Source: Bdellovibrionales bacterium
GTDB lineage: Bacteria > Bdellovibrionota > Bdellovibrionia > Bdellovibrionales > UBA1609
Assembly: GCA_028283955.1 (NCBI GenBank)
Contig: JANQSP010000055.1
Span: 1-60,207, forward strand
Length of the DNA: 60,207 nt
Direction of reading: 5' to 3'
Made by a program: the position numbers and the translations under genes. Under the pieces are notes generated by a model. That model ran no database searches, was not told where the DNA came from, and saw only the letters and a list, made by a program, of their open reading frames with translations. Below, one piece after another: positions 35,749 through 44,708 of the stretch; positions within the stretch are counted from its first letter, which is position 1, and every line of letters begins with the position of its first letter.

Positions 35749-36903
35749 TTATAGAGACGAGTAACGGGAACTCACAAAAACCATAAAAGAGTGCTGCCGA
35801 TCCCCTATAGAAGAAGGACTGACAACACTTTGTTGAATAGGATCAGATAAAATATAACGAAAACCCAATTCAAAATTTCCTTTCGGAAAAAAAGACTTTA
35901 GTTCCATCAAAAAACCTGTCCTGTCATTATGTCCATACTTCTCTTCGTTAAAATACGCCGGAGCCGAATCAGAATTATTATAAAAATACTCCACACGGGA
36001 ATAGATTTTAGCGAATTTCCAAAAGTCCATATCCAAAATACCATATACTCTCTCTCCCCAAGCTCTTTCAATAGGGGCCCCCATATTCATCAAACCATTG
36101 TAACCAAGAGAGAAATATATTTCCGGTGTAATCCTGATCTGCGAACTAAAATCGAAATTAACCCCGTAATATGAATAAACAAACTCAGCACTGTTTCGAG
36201 TCCCGGAAATAGTATTTCCATAACCTTTACTCTCATATGCGATAACAGCAGGTAAACTGTTAAAATAAAAGCCCGTGACATGACCTTTAAAAGAATAGTA
36301 GTCGGAAGGAATCCATTCACTATAAGTAAAGAGAGAAGTGAAAAAAGGACTGTCTTCAATCTCATTACTTCTTCTGAAAGAGTTCACGATAGAGGGGGCA
36401 CTCAGCTGAAGAACTGTCTGCACCTCATACTTTTCCTTTATATAAGAGTAAGCTAACAAAGCGGACAAAAAAGACTGATCCGACACCAGGAGCGGAGCGC
36501 TCAGATAATCCTGGTTAATAGCACCTATTTGAAAACTAAAACGTTCTAATGGCCTGATCTCAAAAAAGCCCTGGTGCATCTGTATAACTGAAGACTCAGA
36601 ACGAACAAAACGAAGATGTTGAACCTCCCCTTCCTTTACAACCAGGTAAGGTTCAAAATAACCGAACATATAAGAATTAAATTCCAGGTTAAACTTTCCA
36701 TACAGTTTAATCTTCATCAAACGTTCAAATTTTGAATTGTTTTTGAGGACAGTCCCCTCAACATGAGTTTTCCAATAGCTATTCACTTTAAAATCAGAAG
36801 AGATTTCCTCATCATCCACTTTATAGAAGTGACTATCCTGGAGTTGCGCTTGAACCACGCTGGAAAAACCGGAGATGCAAAAAAGCAACACTAACTTTTT
36901 CAA
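35749..36903 (-). CDS. Probable outer-membrane porin-like protein
   Basis: A signal peptide (MKKLVLLFCISGFSSVVQAQ) precedes about 365 residues of alternating beta strands rich in Tyr, Phe and Ser. Examples are FNLEFNSYMFGYFEPYLVV, FAKIYSRVEYFYNNS and FELGFRYILSD, ending SFMVFVSSRYSSL. This is typical of 16- to 18-stranded barrels of the alginate-export/porin type. Substrate unknown. The 291-base gap to the giant lipoprotein has no recognisable gene. Confidence 0.65.
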   Translation of the reverse strand: MKKLVLLFCISGFSSVVQAQLQDSHFYKVDDEEISSDFKVNSYWKTHVEGTVLKNNSKFERLMKIKLYGKFNLEFNSYMFGYFEPYLVVKEGEVQHLRFVRSESSVIQMHQGFFEIRPLERFSFQIGAINQDYLSAPLLVSDQSFLSALLAYSYIKEKYEVQTVLQLSAPSIVNSFRRSNEIEDSPFFTSLFTYSEWIPSDYYSFKGHVTGFYFNSLPAVIAYESKGYGNTISGTRNSAEFVYSYYGVNFDFSSQIRITPEIYFSLGYNGLMNMGAPIERAWGERVYGILDMDFWKFAKIYSRVEYFYNNSDSAPAYFNEEKYGHNDRTGFLMELKSFFPKGNFELGFRYILSDPIQQSVVSPSSIGDRQHSFMVFVSSRYSSL

Positions 36904-37108
36904 TTGTGATATAACCCCTTCAACCTTAATCTATAGGTTGAAAACACAGGCATCAAAAGTAAAAAAAGCCACGTTACACCAAACAACTTTGCCCTTATTT
37001 CTTCTTAAATCCCATTTCGAAAAGGATAAAGGAATAAAACACTTCTTAACAAACACCTAACATTTATCTGGACAATACGATAATCAAAAAATTGACGCAA
37101 AAGGATTG

Positions 37109-37174
37109 CTACGCCGCTCCTTTGATGGCAACACCAGCCAAAGAACCCAACGCAACGTTTAATATACCTCTCAT
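37109..37174 (-). CDS. Possible 21-residue peptide coupled to mpl
   Basis: Too short for the ORF track. The ATG overlaps the mpl stop (GTATGA). The frame encodes a small Gly/Ala-rich hydrophobic peptide (MRGILNVALGSLAGV...) with GxxxG-like spacing and ends TAG. Coupling and composition are suggestive, but there is no independent ribosome site and no homologue known to me, so chance is quite possible. Confidence 0.25.
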   Translation of the reverse strand: MRGILNVALGSLAGVAIKGAA

Positions 37175-38637
37175 ACACTTAAAGCCTCTTTCAATAGAGA
37201 GTAGATACCCCCAAAGTCCCCATTACTCATAGTTAAAATCACATCCCCTTTTAGTACTTTCTGTTTCACAAGACCAACCATCTGCTCTACATCTTCAGCG
37301 TAAAAAGCTCTCTTTTTCTCCTTCTTCTGTCTATTCAAATTATCAACCAGCAGCTTCGAAGAAAAGCGCTCTGATTCGGCAACAGAAGAAGCATTATAAG
37401 CTTTCATACAAAAAACCAAATCAGCTTGCGATAAAGCATTTTGATAATCTTTTTGAAAAATATTTCTTCGGGAGGTATTGGATCGAGGTTCAAACAAAGC
37501 CAGAATGCGACGGCCTGAATACATTTCCCGTGCGGATTTTAACACAGACAGAACCGCTGTAGGATGATGAGCAAAATCCTCAATTAAAGTTATTCCGGAA
37601 AAGTGACCCAAAACCTGAAATCTTCTTCTGACCCCCTGAAACCTTTTTAAAGCCGACAGCACCTTTTCCTTATTGAGGTTAAGGACACAAGACAACACCC
37701 ATACAGATAAAACATTTAGAGCATTATGTTCACCCGGCAAGGGAGTCCGGATTTCCACCGTTTCCCCTTCCGGGTCTTTCACCTGTAACAACTGTCCTTC
37801 ACCGGGAACAGGTGTTCTTTTCACCAGGTGCCAGTCTCCTTCGTTTGTACCGTAGGTAATCACTTTCTGATCCGTAATAGAAATAAGCTTTTTTACCAAA
37901 GGAGAATCAATACCCGCTATTAAACAGGAAGAAGCGGAAATTTTCTTTTTCATTAAAAGCCGAAAGGCCTGCTCCACATCCTTTATATCTCTATAAATAT
38001 CCGCATGATCAAATTCGATATTACTTAATAAAGTATATGTGGAATGATAGTGAACACATTTCGGTGTTTTCTCAAAAAAAGCCGTATCATACTCATCCCC
38101 CTCCACGACAAACCAATTGGAGTCACTGAAATGAAATCCCTTTTTAAAGTTTTCAGACACACCTCCAATCATGAAGCCCGGATCCAATCCACATTCATGC
38201 AACACCCAGGCAACCAAACAGGAGATAGTGGTCTTTCCATGTGTCCCACAAACCATAACGGTATTTTTTTCTCCAATGACAAAAGAATTAAGGGCTTCCG
38301 GTAAACTGATATAAGGAAGACCGGAAGACAACAGCGCCTGAGTTTCCGGTAGGTTGCGGGAGATAACATTTCCCACCACGACCAGATCCAAGCCGGCATG
38401 AATATTTTGAGCCTCGTACCCTTTGACAGTGGAAATTCTCATCTTTCTTAATTCATCTGATATAGGAGGATAAAAGTGGCGATCACTGCCGCAAATATTA
38501 TACCCTTTTTCTTTTAACAAACCGGCCAAAGAAGACATGGCTGTCCCGCATATTCCCATAATATGAATTTCTGCATCAGATTTAAGGTCTATATAGGAAG
38601 TCTCAGCAGACGAACCACGGTGAATTTTTAATTTCAA
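37171..38637 (-). CDS. mpl: Mpl, UDP-MurNAc:murein tripeptide ligase
   Basis: The 488-residue Mur ligase family protein begins IHIMGICGTAMSSLAGLLKEKGY and has the ATP loop MVCGTHGKTTIS. GFMIGGVSENF and GVRRRFQVLG are the Mpl versions of motifs that differ in MurC. Mpl joins recycled L-Ala-gamma-D-Glu-meso-DAP to UDP-MurNAc, saving wall material. MurC is the main alternative, but the GGVSENF segment and the lack of other mur/fts genes nearby favour Mpl. Confidence 0.85.
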   Translation of the reverse strand: MKLKIHRGSSAETSYIDLKSDAEIHIMGICGTAMSSLAGLLKEKGYNICGSDRHFYPPISDELRKMRISTVKGYEAQNIHAGLDLVVVGNVISRNLPETQALLSSGLPYISLPEALNSFVIGEKNTVMVCGTHGKTTISCLVAWVLHECGLDPGFMIGGVSENFKKGFHFSDSNWFVVEGDEYDTAFFEKTPKCVHYHSTYTLLSNIEFDHADIYRDIKDVEQAFRLLMKKKISASSCLIAGIDSPLVKKLISITDQKVITYGTNEGDWHLVKRTPVPGEGQLLQVKDPEGETVEIRTPLPGEHNALNVLSVWVLSCVLNLNKEKVLSALKRFQGVRRRFQVLGHFSGITLIEDFAHHPTAVLSVLKSAREMYSGRRILALFEPRSNTSRRNIFQKDYQNALSQADLVFCMKAYNASSVAESERFSSKLLVDNLNRQKKEKKRAFYAEDVEQMVGLVKQKVLKGDVILTMSNGDFGGIYSLLKEALSV

Positions 38638-38652
38638 AAATATTCCCCTTAT

Positions 38653-39819
38653 TTAAGAAAAAGATCGAATGCGTTTCACAGAATCAACAAGATCGGATAT
38701 AAATCGATTCAGATGCTCTTTGCTCACTCCCAAACCCAGACTGATTCGAATAGCCATACGAGCTTCTTCTTCACTCAATCCCATAGCCACCAAAACACCA
38801 CTGGGATTAAGACTCCCTGAATGACAGGCCGACCCGACACTGAAAGCATATCCCTTTAAATCCATATTCATTAAAAGAGTCTCTCCCTGTACCTCGGGAA
38901 TATGAATACAGGAGGTATTGCCCAAGCGCTTCCCTTTTTTTCCTAAAACCTTTGCTCCGGAAACAGAGGATAAAATATTTTGTTCCATCTCATCTCTCAT
39001 TTGCTCCAACTGTTTAAACTCTTTTAAAATTTCTTCTCCTCTTTGAGCTACAGCTCCAAAACAAGCCATTCCCAACACATTTTCTGTTCCCGCGCGACGA
39101 TTTCTCTCCTGCGGCCCCCCATGTATCAGATTGCCAGGCAACAAACCTTTTCTACAGTAAAGGACACCCGCCCCTTTTAAAGCATAAAACTTATGAGCTG
39201 AAAAACCGGCTGTATCCACACCTAACTTGGATAAATTAAAATGAACTTTCCCTAAAGCCTGAACAGCATCACAATGGAAAAAAGCCCCTACTTTATGAGC
39301 CATTTTTACTAATTTGGAAACAGGAAATAAATTACCTGTTTCATTATTCGCATACATTATAGATACCATAAACGTTTTTTCACTTAAAGCAGACTCATAG
39401 GCGGATAAATCCAACTCACCCTGTATGGATACGGGGACATATTTTACCTTCATCCCTTTTATCCGCAAAGCCTCCACAGGAGCTTTTACACTGGGGTGTT
39501 CCACATTAGATATAACAATCTCATCTCGTTTCGGATCCTGAGGAAAATATTTCTCATACAGGCCTTTGATGGCCATATTATTGGCTTCACTGCCACCGCT
39601 GGTGGCTATCAACTCCAGAGGATGACACCCCATAAACTCCGCTAAATGAAGCTTGGAAGACCAGAATAGAGAGCGTGCATTCTGACCAATTTGATGCACA
39701 GAGCTTGGATTACCCCACAATGATAACCATTCTTGAATTTTCCGACTGAGAAATGAGGCGGGAGGAGTGGTTGCATTATAGTCTAAATAAACACGTCTTT
39801 CGTCCTGTAAAGTGTACAT
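38653..39819 (-). CDS. Cysteine desulfurase (NifS/IscS family)
   Basis: This PLP enzyme takes sulfur from cysteine for Fe-S clusters and thiolated tRNA. YLDYNATTPP opens the fold, SAHKFYALKGAGVLY carries the PLP lysine, and SVGSACHSGSLNPS carries the persulfide cysteine in the flexible loop. I choose the ATG at 39819 (MYTLQDERRVYLDYN). The track start at 39861 is a GTG. No iscU or other assembly gene is adjacent, and it is followed by mpl at 15 bases. Whether it serves Fe-S assembly or tRNA thiolation cannot be told. Confidence 0.9.
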   Translation of the reverse strand: MYTLQDERRVYLDYNATTPPASFLSRKIQEWLSLWGNPSSVHQIGQNARSLFWSSKLHLAEFMGCHPLELIATSGGSEANNMAIKGLYEKYFPQDPKRDEIVISNVEHPSVKAPVEALRIKGMKVKYVPVSIQGELDLSAYESALSEKTFMVSIMYANNETGNLFPVSKLVKMAHKVGAFFHCDAVQALGKVHFNLSKLGVDTAGFSAHKFYALKGAGVLYCRKGLLPGNLIHGGPQERNRRAGTENVLGMACFGAVAQRGEEILKEFKQLEQMRDEMEQNILSSVSGAKVLGKKGKRLGNTSCIHIPEVQGETLLMNMDLKGYAFSVGSACHSGSLNPSGVLVAMGLSEEEARMAIRISLGLGVSKEHLNRFISDLVDSVKRIRSFS

Positions 39820-39931
39820 ATAAAAGGAAAAGTACCACACAGGGTGTATCGAAATCAGCACATATTTAAGAAAAACCCCTTTTTTTCCGAAAAATAAAAA
39901 AACTTTAACACTACGAAGAAAGAGCCAATTT

Positions 39932-40903
39932 ATGGAAAAAGAATGGCTAAAACAACTTAATCTTCCTGAAGAAGACTATCAAGAATGGAAAAACTCTTCT
40001 CAAGAGGACAGCTTTCCTGTCTGGGCTTTAAAAAATAAAAAGCTGCATCCGGACAAGTACATAGATTGGGCTACACATCATTATAAAATACCTTTTCTCA
40101 AAAGCTCTTTTTTTCATGATATTACACCAAACCAGCCACTTTGGAACCGTAATAAAGACCGTGAAGACTGGAATGAAAGCTTTGTACCCCTGTACGAATG
40201 GGATTCAACCCTGTTCGCAGGATGTATCAAGCCTCCCGACAAAACCAAGGACCCCAACATAGTACCTGTTCTTGCTCTACCAAACAATTTGGAGATTTTC
40301 TGGCATAAAATCAAAAAAATTTCCGCATCTGAAAAACCCTTTTACGGTTCAGACAATCCAACGACACCGGAAAGTAATACCCAAAAACAATCAGGGTTCT
40401 TCTTAAAATCAACTATATTACTTAATTCATTTATTAATAGAACCATTCTTACACAATTAAGACCTACTAACGAAAATAAGGTGTATGAGCAAATCCTTAC
40501 TATTGCAGAAAAATACTTCATTGGTGCCATCATTTTCTCATATCAAGATAACGAATTTAAACCAGTGGAATGGACGGAATCAGTAGCAGGCCCTGCTACA
40601 CCGGTAAAAACAGATAAGCCTTCCATATTCAAAATGATTATCAAATCCAGAAGTTCTTACCATGGATTTATTGTCGATAACCCCGAACACCAGAACTTTT
40701 TTACACCACGAGGGTTTAGCGAACTCCCCAAGCACGTAACCCTTGTACCTGTATTCAACAGTTCAAAAAATATGATAGGGGCTTTTATGGGAATATCCAA
40801 CAGAGTTATTCATCAAAAACACCTTCATGAAGTTACAGGGTGGACAAAACCTCTTGCAAAAATACTTATAGAAGAAGAAAAAAATTATAAAGCCGCAGCT
40901 TAA
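39932..40903 (+). CDS. Unknown protein, GspE_N-like N-terminus and possible GAF-like C-terminus
   Basis: The 323-residue cytosolic protein is not clearly recognised. The first 130 residues (ALKNKKLHPDKYIDWATHHYKIPFL, then a beta-rich part) resemble the GspE/MshE N-terminal fold that in some proteins binds c-di-GMP. The C-terminal 140 residues, with YFIGAIIFSYQDNEFKPVEWTE and LVPVFNSSKNMIGAFMGISNR, have the rhythm of a GAF-like sensor domain. Together they suggest a signalling or pole/motility adaptor. It is transcribed alone, between two minus-strand genes. Confidence 0.5.
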   Translation: MEKEWLKQLNLPEEDYQEWKNSSQEDSFPVWALKNKKLHPDKYIDWATHHYKIPFLKSSFFHDITPNQPLWNRNKDREDWNESFVPLYEWDSTLFAGCIKPPDKTKDPNIVPVLALPNNLEIFWHKIKKISASEKPFYGSDNPTTPESNTQKQSGFFLKSTILLNSFINRTILTQLRPTNENKVYEQILTIAEKYFIGAIIFSYQDNEFKPVEWTESVAGPATPVKTDKPSIFKMIIKSRSSYHGFIVDNPEHQNFFTPRGFSELPKHVTLVPVFNSSKNMIGAFMGISNRVIHQKHLHEVTGWTKPLAKILIEEEKNYKAAA

Positions 40904-40909
40904 CCTTTT

Positions 40910-41416
40910 TTACTTTTTTCCATCACCCCAAAATTCCAACTGTACGTGACGGGTTTCTTTATATTCCCCAAAGGAAAGTATAAGTCTTATATAATTCCAA
41001 ATGGGAGGAAGAGAACACGGATTTAAAAGATTGGCCCATTCTATAATGATCAAATTCTTTTTTTCCGGCTCCGAAAAAACATCCCAAAATCCTGTCGATT
41101 CCAGATCCTCATCATTTTTTAAACGATATAAGTCTATATGTTGTATAACACCAAAAGAAGTTGAATAACTGTGATGAACTGAAAAAGCAGGTGATACCAC
41201 TTGCCCTCCCCCTTGCAGCCCTTTCCCGTCCCCTTCCTTTTCAGTACCCCGATCATCTTCCGCTAAAAAATCAAACAACAAACGAACAAAAGTGGTTTTA
41301 CCCACTCCCAGCGGACCTTCCAACAATAAAACCTGCGGCTTTTTCAAAAGAGTTCCTAACTCCCTCGCAAAGCCCCTCATGTCCTCTAAATTTAAATTCT
41401 TCTTAAAGCTATTCAT
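40910..41416 (-). CDS. tsaE: TsaE, tRNA t6A ATPase
   Basis: The 168-residue ATPase drives turnover of the TsaB-TsaD-TsaE complex, which makes t6A37 in tRNAs. The P-loop is EGPLGVGKTTFVRLL, then SPAFSVHHSY and IQHIDLYRL, the family signatures. A Gly/Glu-rich insert (DDRGTEKEGDGKGLQGGG) of about 20 residues lies before the SPAF motif and is not usual. The start overlaps the nnr stop by 4 bases. Confidence 0.93.
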   Translation of the reverse strand: MNSFKKNLNLEDMRGFARELGTLLKKPQVLLLEGPLGVGKTTFVRLLFDFLAEDDRGTEKEGDGKGLQGGGQVVSPAFSVHHSYSTSFGVIQHIDLYRLKNDEDLESTGFWDVFSEPEKKNLIIIEWANLLNPCSLPPIWNYIRLILSFGEYKETRHVQLEFWGDGKK

Positions 41417-42930
41417 CTGAGTTTTTTTAAAACAAAGGGTAAAATATCCTTTAGGTCCTGAGCCATCAAGCTGTCTTTATCTTTTCCGGATTTCGTCCAC
41501 TCTTCCGCCAGGCTTCCATGAACAAAAGCCGCTACGGCGGCTGCAGAAAAAGCATCCAAAGAGCGAGCCATTAAAGCTCCAACAAAGCCGGTTAACACAT
41601 CTCCTGTCCCCGCTTTGGCCAAAGCTGAATTTCCTTTGGGAATCATCCAACATCTATCCTGTTGAGCCAATACAGAATAAAACCCCTTCAATAACACCAG
41701 GCAACCTGCCCTTTGACTCGCTTTCATGGCATAAGCACAACGATCCTCATCCACTTCCTTTCCTGTCATGTCAAATAATCGAGCCAGCTCGCCACTATGA
41801 GGAGTTAAAACCCAATGGGCAGGCAAAGGAAACAGATTTTCCCTTACACAAACCGTAAAAGCATCCGCGTCCACCACGACCGGTAATTGTGTTTTCTTTA
41901 GAGCCAGCAAAAGCTCCTTCGTTTCTTCTCCCGTTCCCAACCCCGGACCGATAGCCACCGCTGTTTTATTTTTTAATAATTCAGGATCCGATAATTTCTG
42001 CGCCAACACATCCGGAATTTTTTTACTTAGGACAGGTTCAGAAAAGTGATTAACATCTGACCACAGGGGAGAAGCCCAGGTTACATATCCAACACCCATG
42101 CGATAAGCGGAAAGGGAAGCCAAAATCCCTGCACCTATAAAACCTTCCCTCCCGGCTAATACCAGCAAATGCCCTTGCTTTGCCTTATGATCCGTAGGCT
42201 GACGCTCAGGAAGTTGAGAGGCCACCCATGACCTTTCCACCAGGAAATGGGTATCCGCCTTTTCTGACAGAAGAGAATCCGGAAATCCGATAGAAAATAT
42301 TTTAAGACAACCGACATGATAAGGGCCCTGCATCAGATAAAACCCCGGCTTGGACAAACCAAAAGTCAAAGTGAGATCGGCCCTTACCGCCTGTCTTTTT
42401 ACCTGTCCCGTATCCACATCCAAACCGGAAGGGGTATCCAGGGCTATAACCTTTTTACCGGATGAATTCACCCACTGTATTAGCTCTGCATAAAAGCCCT
42501 TTATATCTCCCATTAAGCCCACACCAAAAAGAGCGTCCACAATAAGAGAACATTTTTCACCTCTTTCTTTTATCTTCTGCATTTTCTCCAAGGAATGAAG
42601 AGTAATGTTTAAAGCTCTTAACCTGTCTTTTTGCTTTTCCACCAGAGTGGAACCTTTTGTGTCAGGACAAAATACCTCAACATCTATCCCTTCAGAAATA
42701 AGATGACGGGCTACCACCAAACCATCTCCCCCATTATGTCCCGGCCCACACAAAACCATAACAGAAGGTGATTTATTTTTTTTATGTTTCCTCAGGATTT
42801 CCCGAGCTGATAAAACCCCTGCCGACTCCATCAAAACTTCAGCGTTTAAACCATAATCTTTTTCCGCCAAACGATCTATCTCAGCACTTTGAGCTGAACC
42901 GGCCAAAGGAATCATTTCATCTTCTTTCAT
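41413..42930 (-). CDS. nnr: Bifunctional NAD(P)H-hydrate epimerase/dehydratase
   Basis: The 505-residue repair enzyme restores damaged NADHX/NADPHX. The N-terminal epimerase domain has VLCGPGHNGGDGLVVARHL. The C-terminal ADP/ATP-dependent dehydratase domain has AIGPGLGTGEE, VDADAF and AKAGTGDVLTGFVGALMA. Both halves look complete. It precedes tsaE with a 4-base overlap, a widespread pairing. Confidence 0.95.
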   Translation of the reverse strand: MKEDEMIPLAGSAQSAEIDRLAEKDYGLNAEVLMESAGVLSAREILRKHKKNKSPSVMVLCGPGHNGGDGLVVARHLISEGIDVEVFCPDTKGSTLVEKQKDRLRALNITLHSLEKMQKIKERGEKCSLIVDALFGVGLMGDIKGFYAELIQWVNSSGKKVIALDTPSGLDVDTGQVKRQAVRADLTLTFGLSKPGFYLMQGPYHVGCLKIFSIGFPDSLLSEKADTHFLVERSWVASQLPERQPTDHKAKQGHLLVLAGREGFIGAGILASLSAYRMGVGYVTWASPLWSDVNHFSEPVLSKKIPDVLAQKLSDPELLKNKTAVAIGPGLGTGEETKELLLALKKTQLPVVVDADAFTVCVRENLFPLPAHWVLTPHSGELARLFDMTGKEVDEDRCAYAMKASQRAGCLVLLKGFYSVLAQQDRCWMIPKGNSALAKAGTGDVLTGFVGALMARSLDAFSAAAVAAFVHGSLAEEWTKSGKDKDSLMAQDLKDILPFVLKKLR

Positions 42931-43015
42931 AGTTTAATCAAACCTCATATTTATTTCATTTGTATATAGCCGTCTCTTTGAGTGACACATAAACTATTTT
43001 CTCCAACTAATTATA

Positions 43016-43150
43016 ATCTATGAAGTCAAAAGTCAGCTCAAAAGCTCAGACATGCGTTTTGCCACAGAGCCGTCATCCCCGCGAAGGCGGGGATCAGCCG
43101 CTCTGTGATCAAAGCCGAACTCGTTTTGACCTGCTTTTGACTTCATAGAT
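43016..43150. repeat. Nested palindromic repeat, MITE-like (135 bp)
   Basis: Outer arms of 28 and 27 bases (43016-43043 and 43124-43150) are near-perfect inverted copies, starting ATCTATGAAGTCAAAAG. A second pair, CACAGAGC/GCTCTGTG (43063-43070 and 43100-43107), lies inside. The centre is a perfect hairpin, ATCCCCGC-GAAG-GCGGGGAT (43075-43094). The core is GC-rich, unlike the AT-rich arms, and resembles the GTCATCCCCGCG...-type palindromes scattered in many bacterial genomes. No target duplication is certain. It separates glmM from nnr. ORF 43033-43254 is just its translation. Confidence 0.8.
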
Positions 43151-43231
43151 AAGTATTTAATAGATACATACTTAAAGCTGTTTTTCTGAAGGAAATTTAC
43201 ACTAATAAAAATTCCTTTTCTGGACTCTCGT

Positions 43232-44608
43232 TCAAGCAGGGTTGAGATTTTCACGAAGAAAACAAGTCACTTCATCCGCGTAATTTTGAATTAAGCTTTT
43301 ATCCTCTCCTTCTATTAACACTCTCACAACCGGTTCTGTTCCTGAATACCGTACATATACCCGGCCCTTATCTTTTAATCCCTTCTTTATATTTTCCATC
43401 AAATGATTATACCCTGGAATACTATTCAATTCACTTTTCCTGTTTATACGAACGGCGGTTTGAATTTGTGGAACAGACACTAAAACAGATCTTAAATCCG
43501 AAAGCGCCTTATTCTCCGCACACATAACAGCCAATACATTCAAAGCGGCCACACAGCCATCTCCTGTAGTACTTTGATTCAAAAAAACAATATGACCCGA
43601 AGGTTCCCCTCCCAGGACAATATTGTTTTTCTTCATATATTCCACTACATTTCGATCACCCACTTCCGTGCGTTCCAGATGAATATTATTTTTTTTCAAC
43701 ATAGTCTCCAAACCCATATTAGACATGGAGGTCGCCACCACCTTATTATTTTTCAACTCTCCTTTTTTCTGTAAACTTAAAGCACAAATTCCAAGGATAT
43801 AATCCCCATTAACCAAATGACCCTTTTCATCCGCCATGATAACCCTGTCACCATCCCCGTCCAGACTGATACCCACATCCGCTTTATTCTTTAATACCGC
43901 TTCCTGCATTTTCTCCAGGTGTAAAGCCCCTGCCTGCTCATTGATATTATATCCACTAGGATCATTCCCTATCACAAACACTTCAGCCCCCAATTCTCCA
44001 AAAATTTTAGGGGCCACTTTATAGCAGGCGCCATGAGCACAATCCAAAACCACACGAAAACCATCCAGAGTATGATTGAGAGGAAATGAATTTTTCACAT
44101 GGACAATGTACCTTCCGGCCGCATCATCAATTCGACGACTGCGTCCCACTCTATCAGAAGAAGCTATTAAATTATCCAGTTCATCAGAAAAAACGAGAGA
44201 CTCTATTTCTTCCTCCACATCCCTGGAGATTTTAAATCCATTTGCATCAAAGATTTTTATTCCATTATCATGGTATGGATTATGGGAAGCGGAAATAACC
44301 ACTCCGGCCGCCGTCCTCATATTTCGTGCCAAAAAACCAATCCCCGGTGTAGGCAAAGGACCGGTTAACTGCACCCACACTCCCATAGAGTTTAGGCCAC
44401 TGGCCAAAGCCTGTTCCAGCATATAACCGGAAAGACGTGTGTCCTTTCCTATTAAAACCATGGGAGCTTTTTTACCTTTATGATTTTTTCTCAGCAAATA
44501 ACCCATAGCCTGTCCCACCCTCAAAACGATATCGGGACGAACAGGAAAACAGTTGGATTTTCCTCTAATACCATCTGTTCCAAAAAGACGACGAGACTGT
44601 TTACTCAT
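43232..44608 (-). CDS. glmM: Phosphoglucosamine mutase
   Basis: The 458-residue enzyme converts glucosamine-6-phosphate to glucosamine-1-phosphate for peptidoglycan and LPS. RLFGTDGIRG opens the protein, ISASHNP holds the phosphoserine (Ser108), SLDGDGDRVI binds the metal, GGEPSGHIVF recognises the sugar and VRYSGTEPVVRV binds phosphate. All sites are intact. In many relatives folP precedes glmM after ftsH. Here the 100-base gap to ftsH holds no gene. Confidence 0.96.
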   Translation of the reverse strand: MSKQSRRLFGTDGIRGKSNCFPVRPDIVLRVGQAMGYLLRKNHKGKKAPMVLIGKDTRLSGYMLEQALASGLNSMGVWVQLTGPLPTPGIGFLARNMRTAAGVVISASHNPYHDNGIKIFDANGFKISRDVEEEIESLVFSDELDNLIASSDRVGRSRRIDDAAGRYIVHVKNSFPLNHTLDGFRVVLDCAHGACYKVAPKIFGELGAEVFVIGNDPSGYNINEQAGALHLEKMQEAVLKNKADVGISLDGDGDRVIMADEKGHLVNGDYILGICALSLQKKGELKNNKVVATSMSNMGLETMLKKNNIHLERTEVGDRNVVEYMKKNNIVLGGEPSGHIVFLNQSTTGDGCVAALNVLAVMCAENKALSDLRSVLVSVPQIQTAVRINRKSELNSIPGYNHLMENIKKGLKDKGRVYVRYSGTEPVVRVLIEGEDKSLIQNYADEVTCFLRENLNPA

Positions 44609-44708
44609 AGCTTACTTTCTTTTGGAGATAAGATACCGGGTAATAAACAGGACAACCGAATGAAGAAAGAAGCACACATAATACACTGTCTCCTCACCTG
44701 TTAAAAAG

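Noticed and set aside
37171-38637. Calling the Mur ligase MurC
   Set aside because: The GGVSENF segment fits Mpl better than MurC, and no division or wall cluster surrounds it.
43190-43225. AAGGAA/TTCCTT hairpin downstream of glmM as a terminator
   Set aside because: The stem is short and interrupted and no T-run follows on the minus strand.
43033-43254. 73-residue minus-strand ORF containing ADPRLRGDDG
   Set aside because: It is the translation of the palindromic repeat. The same peptide-like string arises wherever such repeats are translated.
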